Source of the DNA: Hofstenia miamia
Lineage: Eukaryota; Xenacoelomorpha; Acoela
Length of the DNA stretch: 33,266 nt
Direction: 5' to 3'
Assembly (NCBI GenBank): GCA_004352715.1
Contig: SCFE01000053.1
Location: forward strand, 681,707-714,972
Part shown: piece after piece, positions 1 through 13,457 of the stretch
Layout of the letters: every line of letters begins with the position of its first letter
How positions within the stretch are numbered: position 1 is the first letter of the stretch
The notes under the pieces: model-generated
Seen by the model: only the letters and a program-made list of their open reading frames with translations
Told to the model about the DNA's origin: nothing
The model's database searches: none
Translations under genes and position numbers: made by a program

Positions 1-33
1 ACATATATATACATATATATATATATATATATT
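1..33. repeat. TA/CA microsatellite at window edge
   Basis: Alternating acatatatat passes into a pure TA run. Confidence 0.9.
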
Positions 34-3000
34 ATATGTAGAAAATAATAATTTTGAAAGAAATATCTTTTAATGATGCACACAGCACAAAAGTCATTTC
101 TTTGTGATAATGGCAGTATTATATAAATTCCAGGCTCACAATCTCCCAAAGCAGGCACTCAATTTCATATATGCAAATCATTTAATTAAATGTAACGAAA
201 TTTCCTTGTATATATGTGTGTTAACAATTCGCAAATAAATGTGGATACTTTGCTGATTTAAAAAGTTATGATCTTTTAATTAAACGTACAATACATTTTT
301 GAATGAATATAATTAAATACTTATACTAAACTAATATTACTATTTTTTCTACACTTTGAGATTCAATGGTTAAATTTCGCATAAATTATTCCTATATATC
401 ATTGTTAAACTTAAAAATGTATTCAAATAAGAAAATATCGAAAAATAAGAAATTAAGTCTCAACTTTCATAAAAAGAAAAATAAGAGATTTTTTTCTGAT
501 AGTGTACAATATTGTAAGTTGTAATGCAAGAAGAGTAGGTTTTTAACTTCAGAAAACTTTCCATATAGTTTGAATTGAATTAATGCACCTATTTTACAAT
601 GTCATACAAGGAGTATAGTTTATGATGTGTTGTAAATTAGAGTTATGAGGTTTGATAAATATACAGAATACCCTCAGCTATTCGCGGCCTCGCTTATTGT
701 AAGGTTAGGCTCTTAACCCTAACACATGTTTGTACGCAAATGATTTTACGGTACAGTAATACACTATAGGTCATTATGCTCATTTACTTACATTTCTTGT
801 TGATAAAAATTGTAGAAAATTAAAAAGTGTTTACATTATCATTACTATATTAGTGAAATACATAACTGCATGCAATATTACTATATTATTAATATATTAA
901 TAAGTAAGAGTGTCTTTAGAAAGTGGTTGGGAAGCAATTAGTACCGTATATAAGCTCATACATATATGTTTAAAAACTGCATATAATATTCGCGGTTTTA
1001 GCAAGAGAATAATGTATTGGAAAATGGATTTAACCATGACTTTATAGTTGTAAAATTAAACCTCTCAGTAATATCAACAAAAGTGCTTTTTGCGAAAACT
1101 TCATTGCTGGATGTTATGCTTGTACAATAACACACTTGAATGATTTCTTGTAAGCTCAAGTAATTATATTTTCATAACATTTAGCTATGGGCAAGAGCCA
1201 TACCATAGGTTATCTCTTTTTCTATTTGCATCCTCTTTATCTCTTTGAACTCTTCAGTTGAATCACATTATTTTGAATGTTTCCTCAAGTCTGAACAATG
1301 CTGTAGTTATTCCATTTGATAAATATGGCAAGAACTGTTCTATACAACTTTGTTCTTCCTACAGTAATTAACAATCCTTTTATGCAGGCTTTGAAAAGCC
1401 AATTAATTGATTATCAAAAAACTGCAAAACCAAAAATAGTTTTCAATTTGAGCATACTTTGGAATATACTTACTTTTTGAGATATAAGTTCGAATAAACA
1501 TACCCTAATTCCAATTAAATAAATCAAATTCGCGGTTAATATATTTATTTTAAAATTTAAACTAAATTTAACTAAAATGGAAAAACAGATAGTTCTTAAA
1601 ATTGATAGGCATTGCACGCATTTTCTAGTCAAATTCAATATTTGTCCCAACTTTAGTGGCCTGATCCCATTATCAAAATATATGCATATATATTGCACTC
1701 CTTTCTAGTTGGAACAAATATTTATTGTCGCAGTATGCTAATATATTAGTAAACAGGAAATTGATGCTTCTACTAAACTTAACCTAACTCCCAAAAACAT
1801 TCAAATCTCATATAGAAAGTTGTGAAATTTAGTTAAATAACATAGCTTTTGAAAAAACAAATTTAATTGGCTAAGAAAAAATGTATCTCAGATACTTGAA
1901 AGTATGATTTATTTCGAAAGATAAAAACTAGTAAAATTAATTGACGACTGACAACAAATAACGAAATTCCTACCATTTAACAAACAATCAGGATTTTCGA
2001 ATTCAGAGCTCAAAAAGCTATCATTTATGCCCTAATACTAAATCTAAGTGGCAATAAGAATATTTTTTTCTAAATTTCATTTGAACAAAAACTCAATAAA
2101 AGAAAGGCTCAAAAAGTACTTACAAATTACTATTGGACCAAGAAACTTAAATGCACCTCAAAAGACTAGTATCCACTAGGAATATTAAATAGTTGAGGCA
2201 AATATGTTTTTTTCAAAGCTACAATTGTTTTTGGTTATTATTAACAAAGCAATAATAAATGATGCTAAAATAATCAAACTGAATTTGTTTCTCAATATAT
2301 AAGATTTTTTTTTGTAGTTTGTGAAATTGACAAACTTTGCAAGGCCATCCAAATCATGAGTTGACTTAGGGAAAATGCATTAGTCAGAAGATTAGGAACT
2401 TTTCCATATCTTACCATTGATCAAAGCCTTGCATCTTACTTATCCCCTGAAAAATCTTCTTCAATTAGCCATAGTCCTACTTATCAGGGGAAAAATTTGA
2501 TTTTTAAATTCTGTGCTTCTTGATTTGGTAATTTCTAGCAATTTGAATGCAACTACATATGCAATTGAACTTTAAAAACACAGGACTTCAACAAATTTTG
2601 TCAAGATGCATTACATTAATCTGTAATGATATTATGCCATTTGAGTTAGCACAAATAAATGAGATTTAATGTCATTTAATTAACTGTGAGCTGAGAGATA
2701 AAAACAATTGTGTAAAGAAAGACAGAAATTAGCAACTAAGACAATAACACATTTGGTGAAAATAATTACTCTGTCTATAATGCTAATCACATCTTCAAGT
2801 ATTCAAGTTGTATGAAAACATTTGCAACATATCATAATGTGGATTTCTATTTTATTAATTTAGGTCAAGGCTTGCATGTTGAAATAATTCATTTACCACA
2901 CCATTTTCTAAATATTAAAATGTACTTCAACACATAAGGCTATGATAACTTAATGCATCTTTTCAATAAGTGTTCCCATCCTTCACTATGTCTACATTTG

Positions 3001-3151
3001 AAATATGAAAAACTAATGTGCTATACACTAGCAGTACACAAAAATTTATGGAATTCTATCAATAACAATTAACCATATAGTTGCATCAACCATTATTTTA
3101 TAATAAGTTTCTGTTATCTTCAATATATTATAACATCTTTCAAAGTCTGAC
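34..3151. other. Non-coding AT-rich region
   Basis: Open frames here are short, lack coding-like composition, and match nothing I recognise. No transposon ends or RNA genes were seen. Confidence 0.6.
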
Positions 3152-3464
3152 CATGGTTTGCAAATTGTGTTTGAGTTACTTTGTCCAAGTTTCAGTTTTT
3201 ATATTTTAAATTTGTTTTTGAATATTTTTTAATGAATATTCTGAGTTCAATTGGGTTTCTTACTGTAAAAAATTGCCATTTTGCAATAATTTCAAGCTTT
3301 GTAAACTCAAAAATTATTATTTGTCATTGATAAAGAAGATGAACTTTTCAAGTGGATTTAATCAAATTCAAGTGTTAATGATTTCTTTTCTGAGTTTTAC
3401 AATCAAGTTTTTATGAACTCATTTGAGTTTGAGTTTTTAACATTCTAAGTACTCAAAAACACTG
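3152..3464 (-). mobile_element. Decayed hAT-type miniature element (old copy)
   Basis: This aligns along its whole length to the reverse complement of the young element at 5455-5802. For example, the end TAACATTCTAAGTACTC here matches TAACATTCCAATTACTC there, and the blocks around CAATAATTTCAAGC and AGTGGAT also match. Where the young copy has TCGAGT or TCGAAC, this copy mostly has TTGAGT or TCAAAC. Its ends read CATGG...CACTG instead of CAGGG...CCCTG. The flanking octamers AGTCTGAC (left) and AGCCTGAT (right) agree at 6 of 8 positions, as expected of an aged 8-bp target duplication. It has no coding capacity. Confidence 0.75.
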
Positions 3465-5260
3465 AGCCTGATGGTAACATATTGTTTAAATTTCATATTA
3501 TGAAGTAGTAAATACTCAGACACCAGCATAATTTTTTGAATGATTCTTGCCACAATGGTACAGCAGAATAATTTTTTAAAATTAATACTGTTGTGATAAT
3601 TTGATTATTAGTAGCTTTTCAATAATACTGCAGAGATTAAATGTAATCTATTCAAATTTGCAAGTGAATATTTTTCTGCATTAAGGCAATGAAATTTATG
3701 TGTTTACTAATTCTTTGTAAATATTGAGTCACATTAACACTATAATGTAGTCACTCTATCTTTAGTTAAACACAGTGCTTGAAGCAGAATTGCAATTCAT
3801 TCTATAAATATGTTAGCACAAGAATGCTAAATTTATAAGTAAGGTCTGAATTAATGAAAATAATCCTATTTAGGTTTACTTGAGTTACTGCCAAACAAAT
3901 TAACTTAGCCTCCTCATACAAGCTTTGATATTTTTGGTCTCAAACAAAGCACATGTATGCATCAAAACACTTCCTGAAACTACAAATTACACTGAATAAA
4001 TGTTTTATGATAAAACATTTTACACATTTGCTCAAATAAAAAAATTCATTTAAAATTTGCATGTTCAATCTCAAAAGTTGCTTTGTTTATTTTCCTCTGA
4101 AATGCAAAGATATTTGCATTTATTATTTTCTCCCTTGAAAAGTTGGCAAAGTAATGGAAGCAAATATTTTTTTCATTTTACAAAATTCTGGAAAAATTTT
4201 AAAATTTGCAAATTCACATGCACTAAGTAACTGAGTTGGAGGGATCCCATAAGTATCAATTAAGAAAAATTGAAATAGTCTGATGAATGCAAAACTTATT
4301 GATTGTATTTTTTCAATGTGTTGCTAATCTTATTCTCAAATATAATTGTGACATTATCATAATTAAATAACTTAAAGATTTTAAAATTTCATATTTATTG
4401 ATTTTATGATAATCTTGTTCATTAGCTTTATATTTACTTATGCTTAGAATGAATGTGCCAGTAGCTTGTGTAGTGCAAGAATTTGTTTTAGGTATTTGTT
4501 TCTGATAATCGAATTTCAACTACTTGCTAGCAATTTGGTAGACAGTAAATACAGTGTTTGAAGCATCAGGAATATTGCAGTAATGATTCACATAGTTGCT
4601 TACTGTGTAGTACTGTTTCAATGTATTCAAATTGGTAATCATGCAAAACATGTTCAATATAACAGTTTAATTTAGAGCTTGCCATTGTTGCTGATTATAC
4701 TATTAACCTTTTTAAGTTTTTGTTCCTGGGGTTTGTAGTATAGTTTCATCAAGAGTGTTCAAGTTGGTAGATGGCAGTGTACTTCTTAATCATGCTTTGT
4801 CTTGGGAGATAATTTTACTTCTATAAGTATTCACTAAACCCATCTCACCTTAGGTTACAATTACAGATATGGATTGCAGTTAGTTATTTGACAATGCAAC
4901 ATCATTTTTGATATATATCAATATCAAATTATATCATTTTTATGATACTATGTCAAAAAGCTTGTAGGTTTCTGAATGTACCCTATAATTTGTACAAACA
5001 AGAATTTATGTTTGCAAGTAAGCTAGATAAACTTGACATTAAAAAATTTGATTTGACATCTTCATGAACCTCTGTCTTCTTTCAATGTGAAGAGCTCTTT
5101 GGCCTGAGGCAGTATATTTTTAGTAGCAGAGATCAGTGAAACTGATACATCAATAATTTGGAATTATTTATTGCTAATATTTGTTTATTCCATCTACCAC
5201 CCCAAACCACTACAAACTGCTATGAAGATTAAAGACTTGCAGTTCATCACTGCATTAGGA
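3465..5260. other. Non-coding AT-rich region
   Basis: No credible gene. The longest open frame (4313-4519, minus) has no coding signature. No recognisable repeat ends. Confidence 0.55.
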
Positions 5261-5896
5261 TTCGTTGGGACTGTTTAGTCCCAGGGATTTACTGGCTCCA
5301 GTCAAATAGGAGTGCGACCTGGGAAAAAAACTCAATGGGACTTGGACTAGAACCAAAAGAAAGAATCTGGGACCAATAATTTCAGAATATTTCTAGTAAT
5401 GTTTGCTTTTCTTGCTAAATTTGAAGGGCTACTGTGCGACCAATGGGACTATGGCAGGGTTTTCGAGTAATTGGAATGTTAAGAACTCGAACTCGAATAT
5501 GCTCGCAAAGCTTGATCAGAAAAACTCGGAAGAGAAATCATCAAAACTCGAACTCGTTCGAAAATCCACTCAAAAATACCGTAAAAATTAAATTTTTTTA
5601 AATATCAATTTCCTTACCAATCACAAAACTATTTTTTTAGCTTAGAATTATTGTAAAATAACTGTTTTTACCCTAAAAAACTCGGAATTAGAAAAAACTC
5701 GACCGAACTCGGAATTTTCTATAAAAAAATACTCAAACTCGAACTCGAAATGTAAAAACTCGAACTTGGTCCAACTAACTCGAACTCGACTCGAAAACCC
5801 TGGACTATGGGACTAGAAAATTTCATGGGATTGAAACTGAATAAAATTGGGCTAAATGGTTCTTGGACCAAGAAAATCCTGGTTCCCAAATCCCTA
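5261..5896 (+). mobile_element. Second miniature-element family (GGGACT-rich), interrupted copy
   Basis: The flanks of the young hAT element, 5261-5446 and 5811-5896, align with the reverse complement of 26549-26827. Shared blocks include GGGACCAATAA, GAAAATTTCATGG and CCTGGTT/TCTGGTT near the right end. The sequence is rich in GGGACT, GGACC and CCAGTC motifs. The right end (ATCCCT) corresponds to the AACCCT end of the other copy. The left terminus is not sharply defined. It is non-coding. Confidence 0.55.
5455..5802 (+). mobile_element. hAT-type miniature element, young copy with perfect 8-bp duplication
   Basis: The terminal inverted repeats are exact over 14 bases: CAGGGTTTTCGAGT at the left and ACTCGAAAACCCTG at the right. 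The octamer GACTATGG flanks the element on both sides (5447-5454 and 5803-5810). CAGGG ends with 8-bp duplications are typical of the hAT superfamily. The 348-bp interior is built of AACTCGAA-like motifs and has no transposase, so it would need a hAT transposase in trans. The CpG-rich interior contrasts with its surroundings. It is inserted into the GGGACT-rich repeat. Confidence 0.92.
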
Positions 5897-6546
5897 TGCA
5901 GAACACATACTATCATTATACACCAGTGGCGTAGTGTGCCTTGATTCACTTCTGGCGCTAATTTTAACATAGCAGATGGCTGAGTCAACAAACAGCATAT
6001 CTGTGTGTGTCATGCTGTTATGCAGTGATCAAAACTAACTTCATAGCATCATGGAGGAGATGTTTTGCGTGCGCATTACTCACTGACAGATAAATGAAAG
6101 TTCATGTTCTATTGTAAAATTGAGTCAATCACAGATGTCCCACGCTAATGAAAGCCAACAATTGTATTTCAGCCTCTTTTACAATATTCAAACAGTTGAA
6201 TGGAGCAATTAAGATGTTTTAAGAAAATGTGTCCATTATTTAGCTAAAGGCGAGGTAAAATAGAGTAATAAGCACTTAAATAAACTCTGCTAGGTATCAG
6301 ACGCACTTCACAGAGATGTTAGAGAATCTCTTAGGAAAATTACATTCGGGGCATAGCCCTGAATTTTCTATTCAAAGATATAAAAAAATGAATTCTGGAG
6401 TTAGGTGTCTATATCTATACCATTAATTTAGTGTATCAGAATTCAAGATAACATAAATATATTTGTAGCTAATTTTTTTCTTGTTATCATTATACAGTTG
6501 TTAGTATTTAGAACGAATTAGAGAATGAAATTACAATTGAAGAAAT
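5897..6546. other. Non-coding region
   Basis: No gene or element could be supported. Confidence 0.5.
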
Positions 6547-6676
6547 TTTGAAAAAATATGCTCTTTTACACTGAGCAAGCACAATTTGAGACTCAAACAT
6601 GTTAAGCACATCCGCGCGTTTCTAGAATTGTCCTCACCACATACATCGTGACACACACATATTTATTATTATTACA
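6547..6676 (+). mobile_element. Diverged LINE 3' end (family B, copy 3)
   Basis: The order of blocks GCTCTTTTACA, CAAACAT..TAAGCACAT, CTCACCACATACAT, ACACACA and TTTATTATTATTA matches the 3' ends of the copies at 21421-21890 and 32655-33266. It is shorter and more diverged than either, and keeps only the last codons and the tail of the element. Confidence 0.65.
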
Positions 6677-8734
6677 TTGTTCACATGTTTTAAGGAAAAA
6701 TCTCTATGTTCAATAGTTTGTTAAATTTGCTGAAGAGTTTTGAAAGTAATTATGAAATGTAATACTCTAGCACTTGCTCAAGTGCTTTAATTTTACCTAA
6801 CTTGAATTTTTGTATTTAACCAAGTACTACTATAATCAAGACCTAACGATTTTCAGTAATATGATTCAAAAGAAAACGTAAGCCAGTATTTGATGTAAAA
6901 CAGTGGCGGCGCAAGGGAGTTGGGATATTGGCCCCACCCATTAAAATCAATTTTTCAGAAAATATATTTTATAATTTTTCATATCTCTATGTTTTTGAAA
7001 CATTGCCTTTTTGATAATTGTAAAAACTACACTGAAGTAAAATAAGGCTATCAACAATAAATAATCACTTTTATAAATCTCAAAATCAATTATTTGATGT
7101 ACATTTAAATTGCAGAATGTAGACCTATAGTATCACAATTATTGATTTGAGCATATATTTTGAAATGCAGTATTTCAAGAAATCTATTGTACTTTTTTAC
7201 TTGTGAAACCTTCTAATTTGTTTTTTTCGAAATGAACGAAGTGATTTTAGAGACACGAAAGTGATGATATTTGTGATTTCTATGTTTAATCCTTGGACAA
7301 AATTTAAACCAATTATGTATTTGCAAAGGAACTTTTTTTGATTCCTTAATTTTTGTTACTGCAAGTCGCAAGCCGGTGATTAATGTATGGATTGGCCTTT
7401 CTCAAACTTGAATAATTCCATTTAATAGTAGTAGTAGCACANNNNNNNNNNNNNNNNNNNCAATTATGTATTTGCAAAGGAACTTTTTTTGATTCCTTAA
7501 TTTTTGTTACTGCAAGTCGCAAGCCGGTGATTAATGTATGGATTGGCCTTTCTCAAACTTGAATAATTCCATTTAATAGTAGTAGTAGCACAAATTTTGA
7601 ATAAAATAGTGCTTAGAATAAATGTAGGAATTAGGGGTGAGTACATCTACATGTATTTAGCTAAAAATGAAGCCACATATATATATGTATTAGAATGTGT
7701 CAGGCATTTTCATGAGTAATTTCAAGAAATGTATATTTTAAAGTAAATTTATTGGCAATACTTGAGCGATTTATAATTGAAGCCGTCAAACGGTGATGGA
7801 TAAGGAGCTTGAGAAGCATTAGATATAAATATTAAAGAGAAATACTATAAGCTGTTCTAAAATTAGAGACCAGTCGTTATTAGTCAACAAATATTTTTAA
7901 GCAAATTATGATGACACTTTGATAAAAATAAATCTGAAATTCGAAATATCACATAAGACTATCAGCATTAAACTTTATAATAAAATTAATGTTATTTACA
8001 TGCAATCAAATTTATAGTATATATATCATTTTCTCATTAATCACAATTTTAATATACAATATAAACACTGCTTCCTGAGACACACTGCGAGTCAACAAAC
8101 TTACATATCTTATCTTACATGTGATATTTAATGTGTAGCATTGCTGATAATCTTCTTAAAAAACTAGTTTGAATTCTAAATTAGGAAGCGAGAGGAAGGA
8201 ACTTAAATAATGAATATAAACAACGGTTGTTTCAATATGACCGTTTTTGACTCAAGTTTGCGGGGCATTAACTTTTACAGAATTTTGTGACTATCATTTT
8301 CTTTAGTTTATTCATTTTAGTGGTTAGATAGATTTTTATTAAATTTCCTTCTTCGTTTCATCAAATAGCATGAGATTGCTGTGATTAATAGCCAATTGCT
8401 ATGATGTATCACTCCTTGCTTGCAAGACTGCCTTTAAAAGCCTACACATAATCCTGTTTAGTACCCTTAAATTCTTTTTTAAAATGTAGAGAGCCAAATA
8501 CATTAAAACAAAATGTTGTAAACAAATATAATGTCCTTGAAGTCTAGGTTATGTTCTGATTCCTCTTCCATAGATGCATCTCCAAAATTCGTTGCTCTTG
8601 GGTCCTTTTTGAACTAAAAACTTCATTAATCACTTAAATTCAATGTTAACTGTGAATCAACTTTGATTAAATTCATAGATGCATGTGCGAGTATCTCCAA
8701 CTGCACTTTATTAAATAGCGGTAACACATTCAAA
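6677..8734. other. Non-coding region upstream of the coiled-coil gene
   Basis: Apart from a 132-base sequence repeated on both sides of a gap (7310-7592), nothing was recognised. The promoter of the gene at 8735 presumably lies here or further upstream, but no distinctive element can be pointed to in this AT content. Confidence 0.5.
7310..7592 (+). repeat. 132-base identical sequence on both sides of a 19-N gap
   Basis: 7310-7441 and 7461-7592 are identical over 132 bases and separated only by 19 Ns. This is most simply the same contig end placed twice by the scaffolder, not a biological tandem duplication. Confidence 0.9.
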
Positions 8735-9085
8735 ATGGATAATAAAAAGATGAGACGGCGTTCTGTACTTACAGCTGATTTTTCATGTCAAGAAAATGTC
8801 CTTTCTCTTGAGAATGATGAAGAAATTGAAAAAATTAAACAACAATATGAACAGAAATTCAATCAAGACAAATTCATTCTTGATGATTTAGAAAAACAAA
8901 TTTTTGATTTGCATGAGAAGAGGAAAAATATAATGAGAATAAATCTTTCAAACAATCAGAAGAATTTGATTATAGACAAACTCAGAGAAGAAGTCACAAA
9001 GAGCAAAAATGAACAGAAAAACTTTTTGGATAAGTGTAAAAAATATCATAGACATCTGCAAACAGAAAACACAATGCTAGCACAG
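8735..9085 (+). CDS. Exon 1 of coiled-coil gene
   Basis: The ATG at 8735 was chosen because its context (caaaATGg, A at -3 and G at +4) is good and a charged start MDNKKMRRR follows. An in-frame ATG 24 codons upstream at 8663 is possible but its extension is not coiled-coil-like. The exon is 117 codons and ends at CAG before gtattt at 9086. Residues from about 30 to the end are charged and helical, with heptad-like leucine and isoleucine spacing, as in a coiled coil. An untranslated exon could begin after the AG at 8677-8678, which would place a short upstream ORF before 8735; this is speculative. Confidence 0.75.
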
Positions 9086-12000
9086 GTATTTCGCACAAAA
9101 AACATAAATATCCATATTGCAGCTTTAAATATATTTGGAATACCTCTTAATGATAGGAAGTCGTTCTTTAAATTTATAACCAATTCAATTCTAAAAGCCA
9201 CGTAATTATTAAACAAGTAGCCAGGTTTAAATCAGCAAAAAAATTTAATTACTTTTGGTCTTAATCAATCCTAAATGCGCAAATTTTTTGTCCTAACTTT
9301 TGCATTGAGATATAATCGGTGGATGTCCTTGCTATGAATTGCTGAACTTTTTTACAATTCCAAAGTAATTTGAAAATATTTATATTAATCATTTTTCACA
9401 GATAATTCCAATTTTTTAAGAAATCCTTCAAATTATCTCGATAAATAGATATTTTAGCTATCAGTTTAAATCCAATGCGCGCAACCCTTAAACACAACTA
9501 TTTCGTTTTCAAATTTAGGATAGTTTTATTAGCTTACGAATTATAACCCCTTAAACGTTCTTGAAGAAATCACAGATTATAAAAAAACATCCGTGCAGCT
9601 TGGGTAACTGCAAAATATTTATTAGACTGTTTAGAGCAGCTTTATAACATCAATGAGAAGTGCTCGTGCTGTATTTTCAGAGAGTTGTTCATACAAATGC
9701 CAAAAATGTGGACGTTACGTGCTCAATCGAATCCTAGAGAGTGAAAAGGAGTTAATGACTGAATGGGACAAGAATGCTCAAGAAGATCTTGAAAGTGAGG
9801 TGATCAGTAATCGCTGCAACAACATGTTTCAAACAAATATCAACATGTTCAATCACGTCTTTGAAAAAATTGAATCACTTCACAAAGACTTTGTTAAAAA
9901 CGTGACTTTAATGAAAACTTCCATTAATCTACAGGTATAATGTTTAATTTTTTTCGAAAAGTGCTTCGGACAGAAATGGTTAGATACATCTTTTTAGATT
10001 TGATCCAATATTAATGTTTGAAGATATTTTAAAACTTGTGCAACTAATAGTGCGGACATCGGCCACTTTGGGAACACAGTTGCCTATTATTACAAACATT
10101 GGAAAGGACTCTAAATATCACTCGTAAACAGGTCCATAACAAATAAATTTAATAAATCAAATTAAAGAAGACACATTTAAAACGAAGAAAGACTAAGCCT
10201 TTTTATGATAAAAAATTCTATGGAGTCATTAAGACAGGTACCACCTATTACTATTTCTTAGAGCAAATGAAGCCATCTGCTTTGCGCTACAAACGCCAAT
10301 TCAAAATAAATTACAGCTGGGCCCATACGAGTTAAGTTCTATCCCAAAATATTTTAATGTCATTTATTAAACTTTTAGTGTTAAATATAATTTGTTGTTA
10401 CTAAAACATGGATTTCAGGTGCTTACCTATGTTACCGAAAATTCTTCTTTAAATAGAAAATTGTTCCAGAACAAATTGACAAAATTGAAGATGTCAAAAT
10501 GAGTAAACAGCTATGTAAATTTATGAAGTAAAATTTTGTATATTTTCCAATTTAGACAAAGACTTCTTAAAAGTGAAAGCAGGTTTCTCATTGTAAATTA
10601 ATGAAACCTTTGCTTAACACCCAAATACAAACCGAGTCAAAATTTAGCAATTCCTTGAATTTCTATGATTTCAGTAGGCCTACTTACCATTTAAAATAGC
10701 AGCTTTAAGGTTTTACTAATCACCTTGTTTGAACAGAACAAAAATGCTTTCTATGAAAATCTTGACATTTCTCTAATTTTATGAGTAAAACATTTTTTAA
10801 TTTTAACTGTTTTTACAAAGCCCAGCCTTAGCACACGGAAACACGTACGTGGCAAAATATGATCTATAAGCAAAATATGAAAACACTAACAAAGCACATG
10901 TCATTATAATGTGGACTTCAGTTCATTATTTATTTGTTGCAAAGTTGTTTTACGCGTATACTTGCATATACTTAATACAATTCTATAGTGTGTCACTTAA
11001 TAAAATCTCAGATTACAAATGAAATTGAAGCATTAGCAAAAATGTGTCATACATAAAAACCAATTAGAAAGTAAAAATGCTTTTATCTAGAAATTTGTAT
11101 TCTTCTGAAGCTAAGCTAATTAAATCATACTTGCCGTATTTGTTGTTCATATTTACTAATATCTTTTAATGGCAATTCGCATTTTCTCCACCTCTAGATC
11201 CTGTACTGCTTTTATTCTAGCTTCTAGTGAAAAACTGCTTAAAAGCATAGCCCTAATTAATATAATTTTAGGTGTAAGCCTAAGCATCCTCCTATGAGTT
11301 ATTGAATATCATTCAAAATATATAAAATTGGTTATGTTTCCATTATTACGATGGTTGGTAATGGAATGAGATCTCTTGCGTAATTTCTATTTTATTCACA
11401 AATTCATACAATCGTTATAAACAATATATATATATATATATATCTATATATATATATATNNNNNNNNNNAGAAAAGCACAAGAAAAGGTAGAAAATAACC
11501 AGCTTTTACGAAAACACACAGCTCAAATGTTAAAATTATCCATTATAGATGGTTTATCTTTCTTAAAAATAAAGCATGTGTTGTTTCCTAATTTCAATTT
11601 CATTAACGATGATATCATTGGAAGAAGAATAAATACGGTTATCGGAACATTACAAGCGGCCATCGAAAAAAGCGATGACAAAAGCATTCAAAAAGTCATG
11701 AAACTTTATGGACTAACCAGATCTCAGGTTTTTGAATTCGCTGATGGATTTGAAAAGAAGAAGNCTATATATATATATATAGAGAGAGAGAGAGTTATAA
11801 TAGTCGCTGAGTGCCTGTAAGCGTAAATTACAGTGAGCCATGGTTGATGGTTTTCAAAAATATAGTTTATAATGAACGTTAAACGTTAATGATTAATGAT
11901 AGCCATGTTCCAACTGCTACAGTTAACTTTGATTGTTTTAGAATATTTTGGAATAAAATTTACGAATTTCAATAAAAATGTTATTTTTTGAAATTTTTTG

Positions 12001-13420
12001 ATTTATTTAAGATTTTACAATCTCAAAGCATTTGCACACATGACCTATGAAGTACTGACAGTATCTGAGAGGATCACAACAACCTCTATTTCTAAGATAA
12101 AAATTTTCATTTGAAACTCAGTTTTTCCTTAAAATATAATGATTGGTAAATTACACTTTAATTTACCTACTTCTGATTCTCTACTAAACTGCCTACGAGC
12201 AATACAGCAGTTGCAAAGCAGCATTTACAAATATTTGTATTGTTATTAACAAAGCAAACTTCAGCCTTTCTTTAACCGTAAACCCCTGGCATCAATTTAT
12301 AGGGACAAACCGCATTTTTCTACACTTAAGGTACATGTATTTTTGAGGCTTTGAGCAAACGGAAGCAACAAAAAACTTTGACTATTTTTTGACATGGGCA
12401 AAATATCCCAAATCAATTGAGGCGTGTCGTAAACAAACTCAGAGATCGCGCAAATCTGGGTCGCGGATCAACAGCTAAAATGACAGAGAAGACTTTCATT
12501 TCATGTGTTGCTTTCAGATTAAGCATAGCATTAACCTTTTCGGTCCTAATAGGACATATACGTCCCAAAAACTATTGAGTGGAATTGTCCCAAAATATTT
12601 TTCATTATAATACTGCTGGGACATATTTGTCCCATGGTCGAAAAACACATGTACCTATTATAAAAATTTTCAATTTTGCTTATGGTAGTTAAGGAGTGTC
12701 ATAATAAGTGGGAGATACCGAAAAAATGATTGAAAGTTAATTGTGCAAAAGTCGGATCGAAAGGGTTAATAGTTTTTGAGCTACAAGGATTTGATTTTTT
12801 TTAGGATCATGAAATATTTTCAAAAATCCCCAGGCAGTTTAAGGTTAAATCTTTTTTGGATAGAGAGTCCGGTTTCTTTAAACTCGATTGGACATTGCAA
12901 AATAATTTTTCTTCAAGTAAAATTAATTGTATTTAAAATTGTTTAAAAGCATTCTAGAAGTGATTGAACTATTAATTACTGAGATATTAGCCATTTCTCA
13001 CAGGCTTAAGTTTCAAAATAGAAAAAAATATATTGAGAATTACCGGAGTAACAAGGAGTGTGATAACAAAGAAAATCGGTAGAGTTAACAAATTTTCTAC
13101 TAACTACCTAAACTGGATAGCAGTGAGGTGAATTTAGAGATGTTGGCCCATTTCTAAAATAAAATATGCTGTCGTTGAGGAATAATTATAATTTATACTA
13201 AGTTCGTATGCTTACAAAAATATATTTTAGCTAAAACTAAATTTCCTCAGCCTCTATTTTTCATTAAAACGGAAGGAGTCGCTGGGTACTATGGAAAATT
13301 GAACCTCAGAGTCCCTGAGTTCAGAAGTTTTCAAAAACCACAGTACTCAGCGACTCTCTCTCTCTTTCTTTCTCTCTCTCCCTCTCTCTCTCTATCTCTC
13401 TCTTTCTCTCTCTATCTCCA

Positions 13421-13457
<37 letters not shown>

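Noticed and set aside
661-760. TTAGGCTCTTAACCCTAAC, considered as telomere-like repeat or SINE
   Set aside because: Only isolated partial units; no array, no tRNA-like boxes and no tail.
1414-1698. 94-codon minus-strand frame
   Set aside because: AT-driven composition rich in Ile, Leu and Phe, no domain, no splice context; not distinguishable from chance.
5455-5802. Regular AACTCGAA-like motifs, considered as a CRISPR-like or tandem array
   Set aside because: Spacing is irregular, there are no distinct spacers, and inverted ends with an 8-bp duplication show it is a transposable element.
6900-6950. CAGTGGCGGCGCAAGGG, which resembles a hAT-type end
   Set aside because: No inverted partner end or 8-bp duplication was found nearby.
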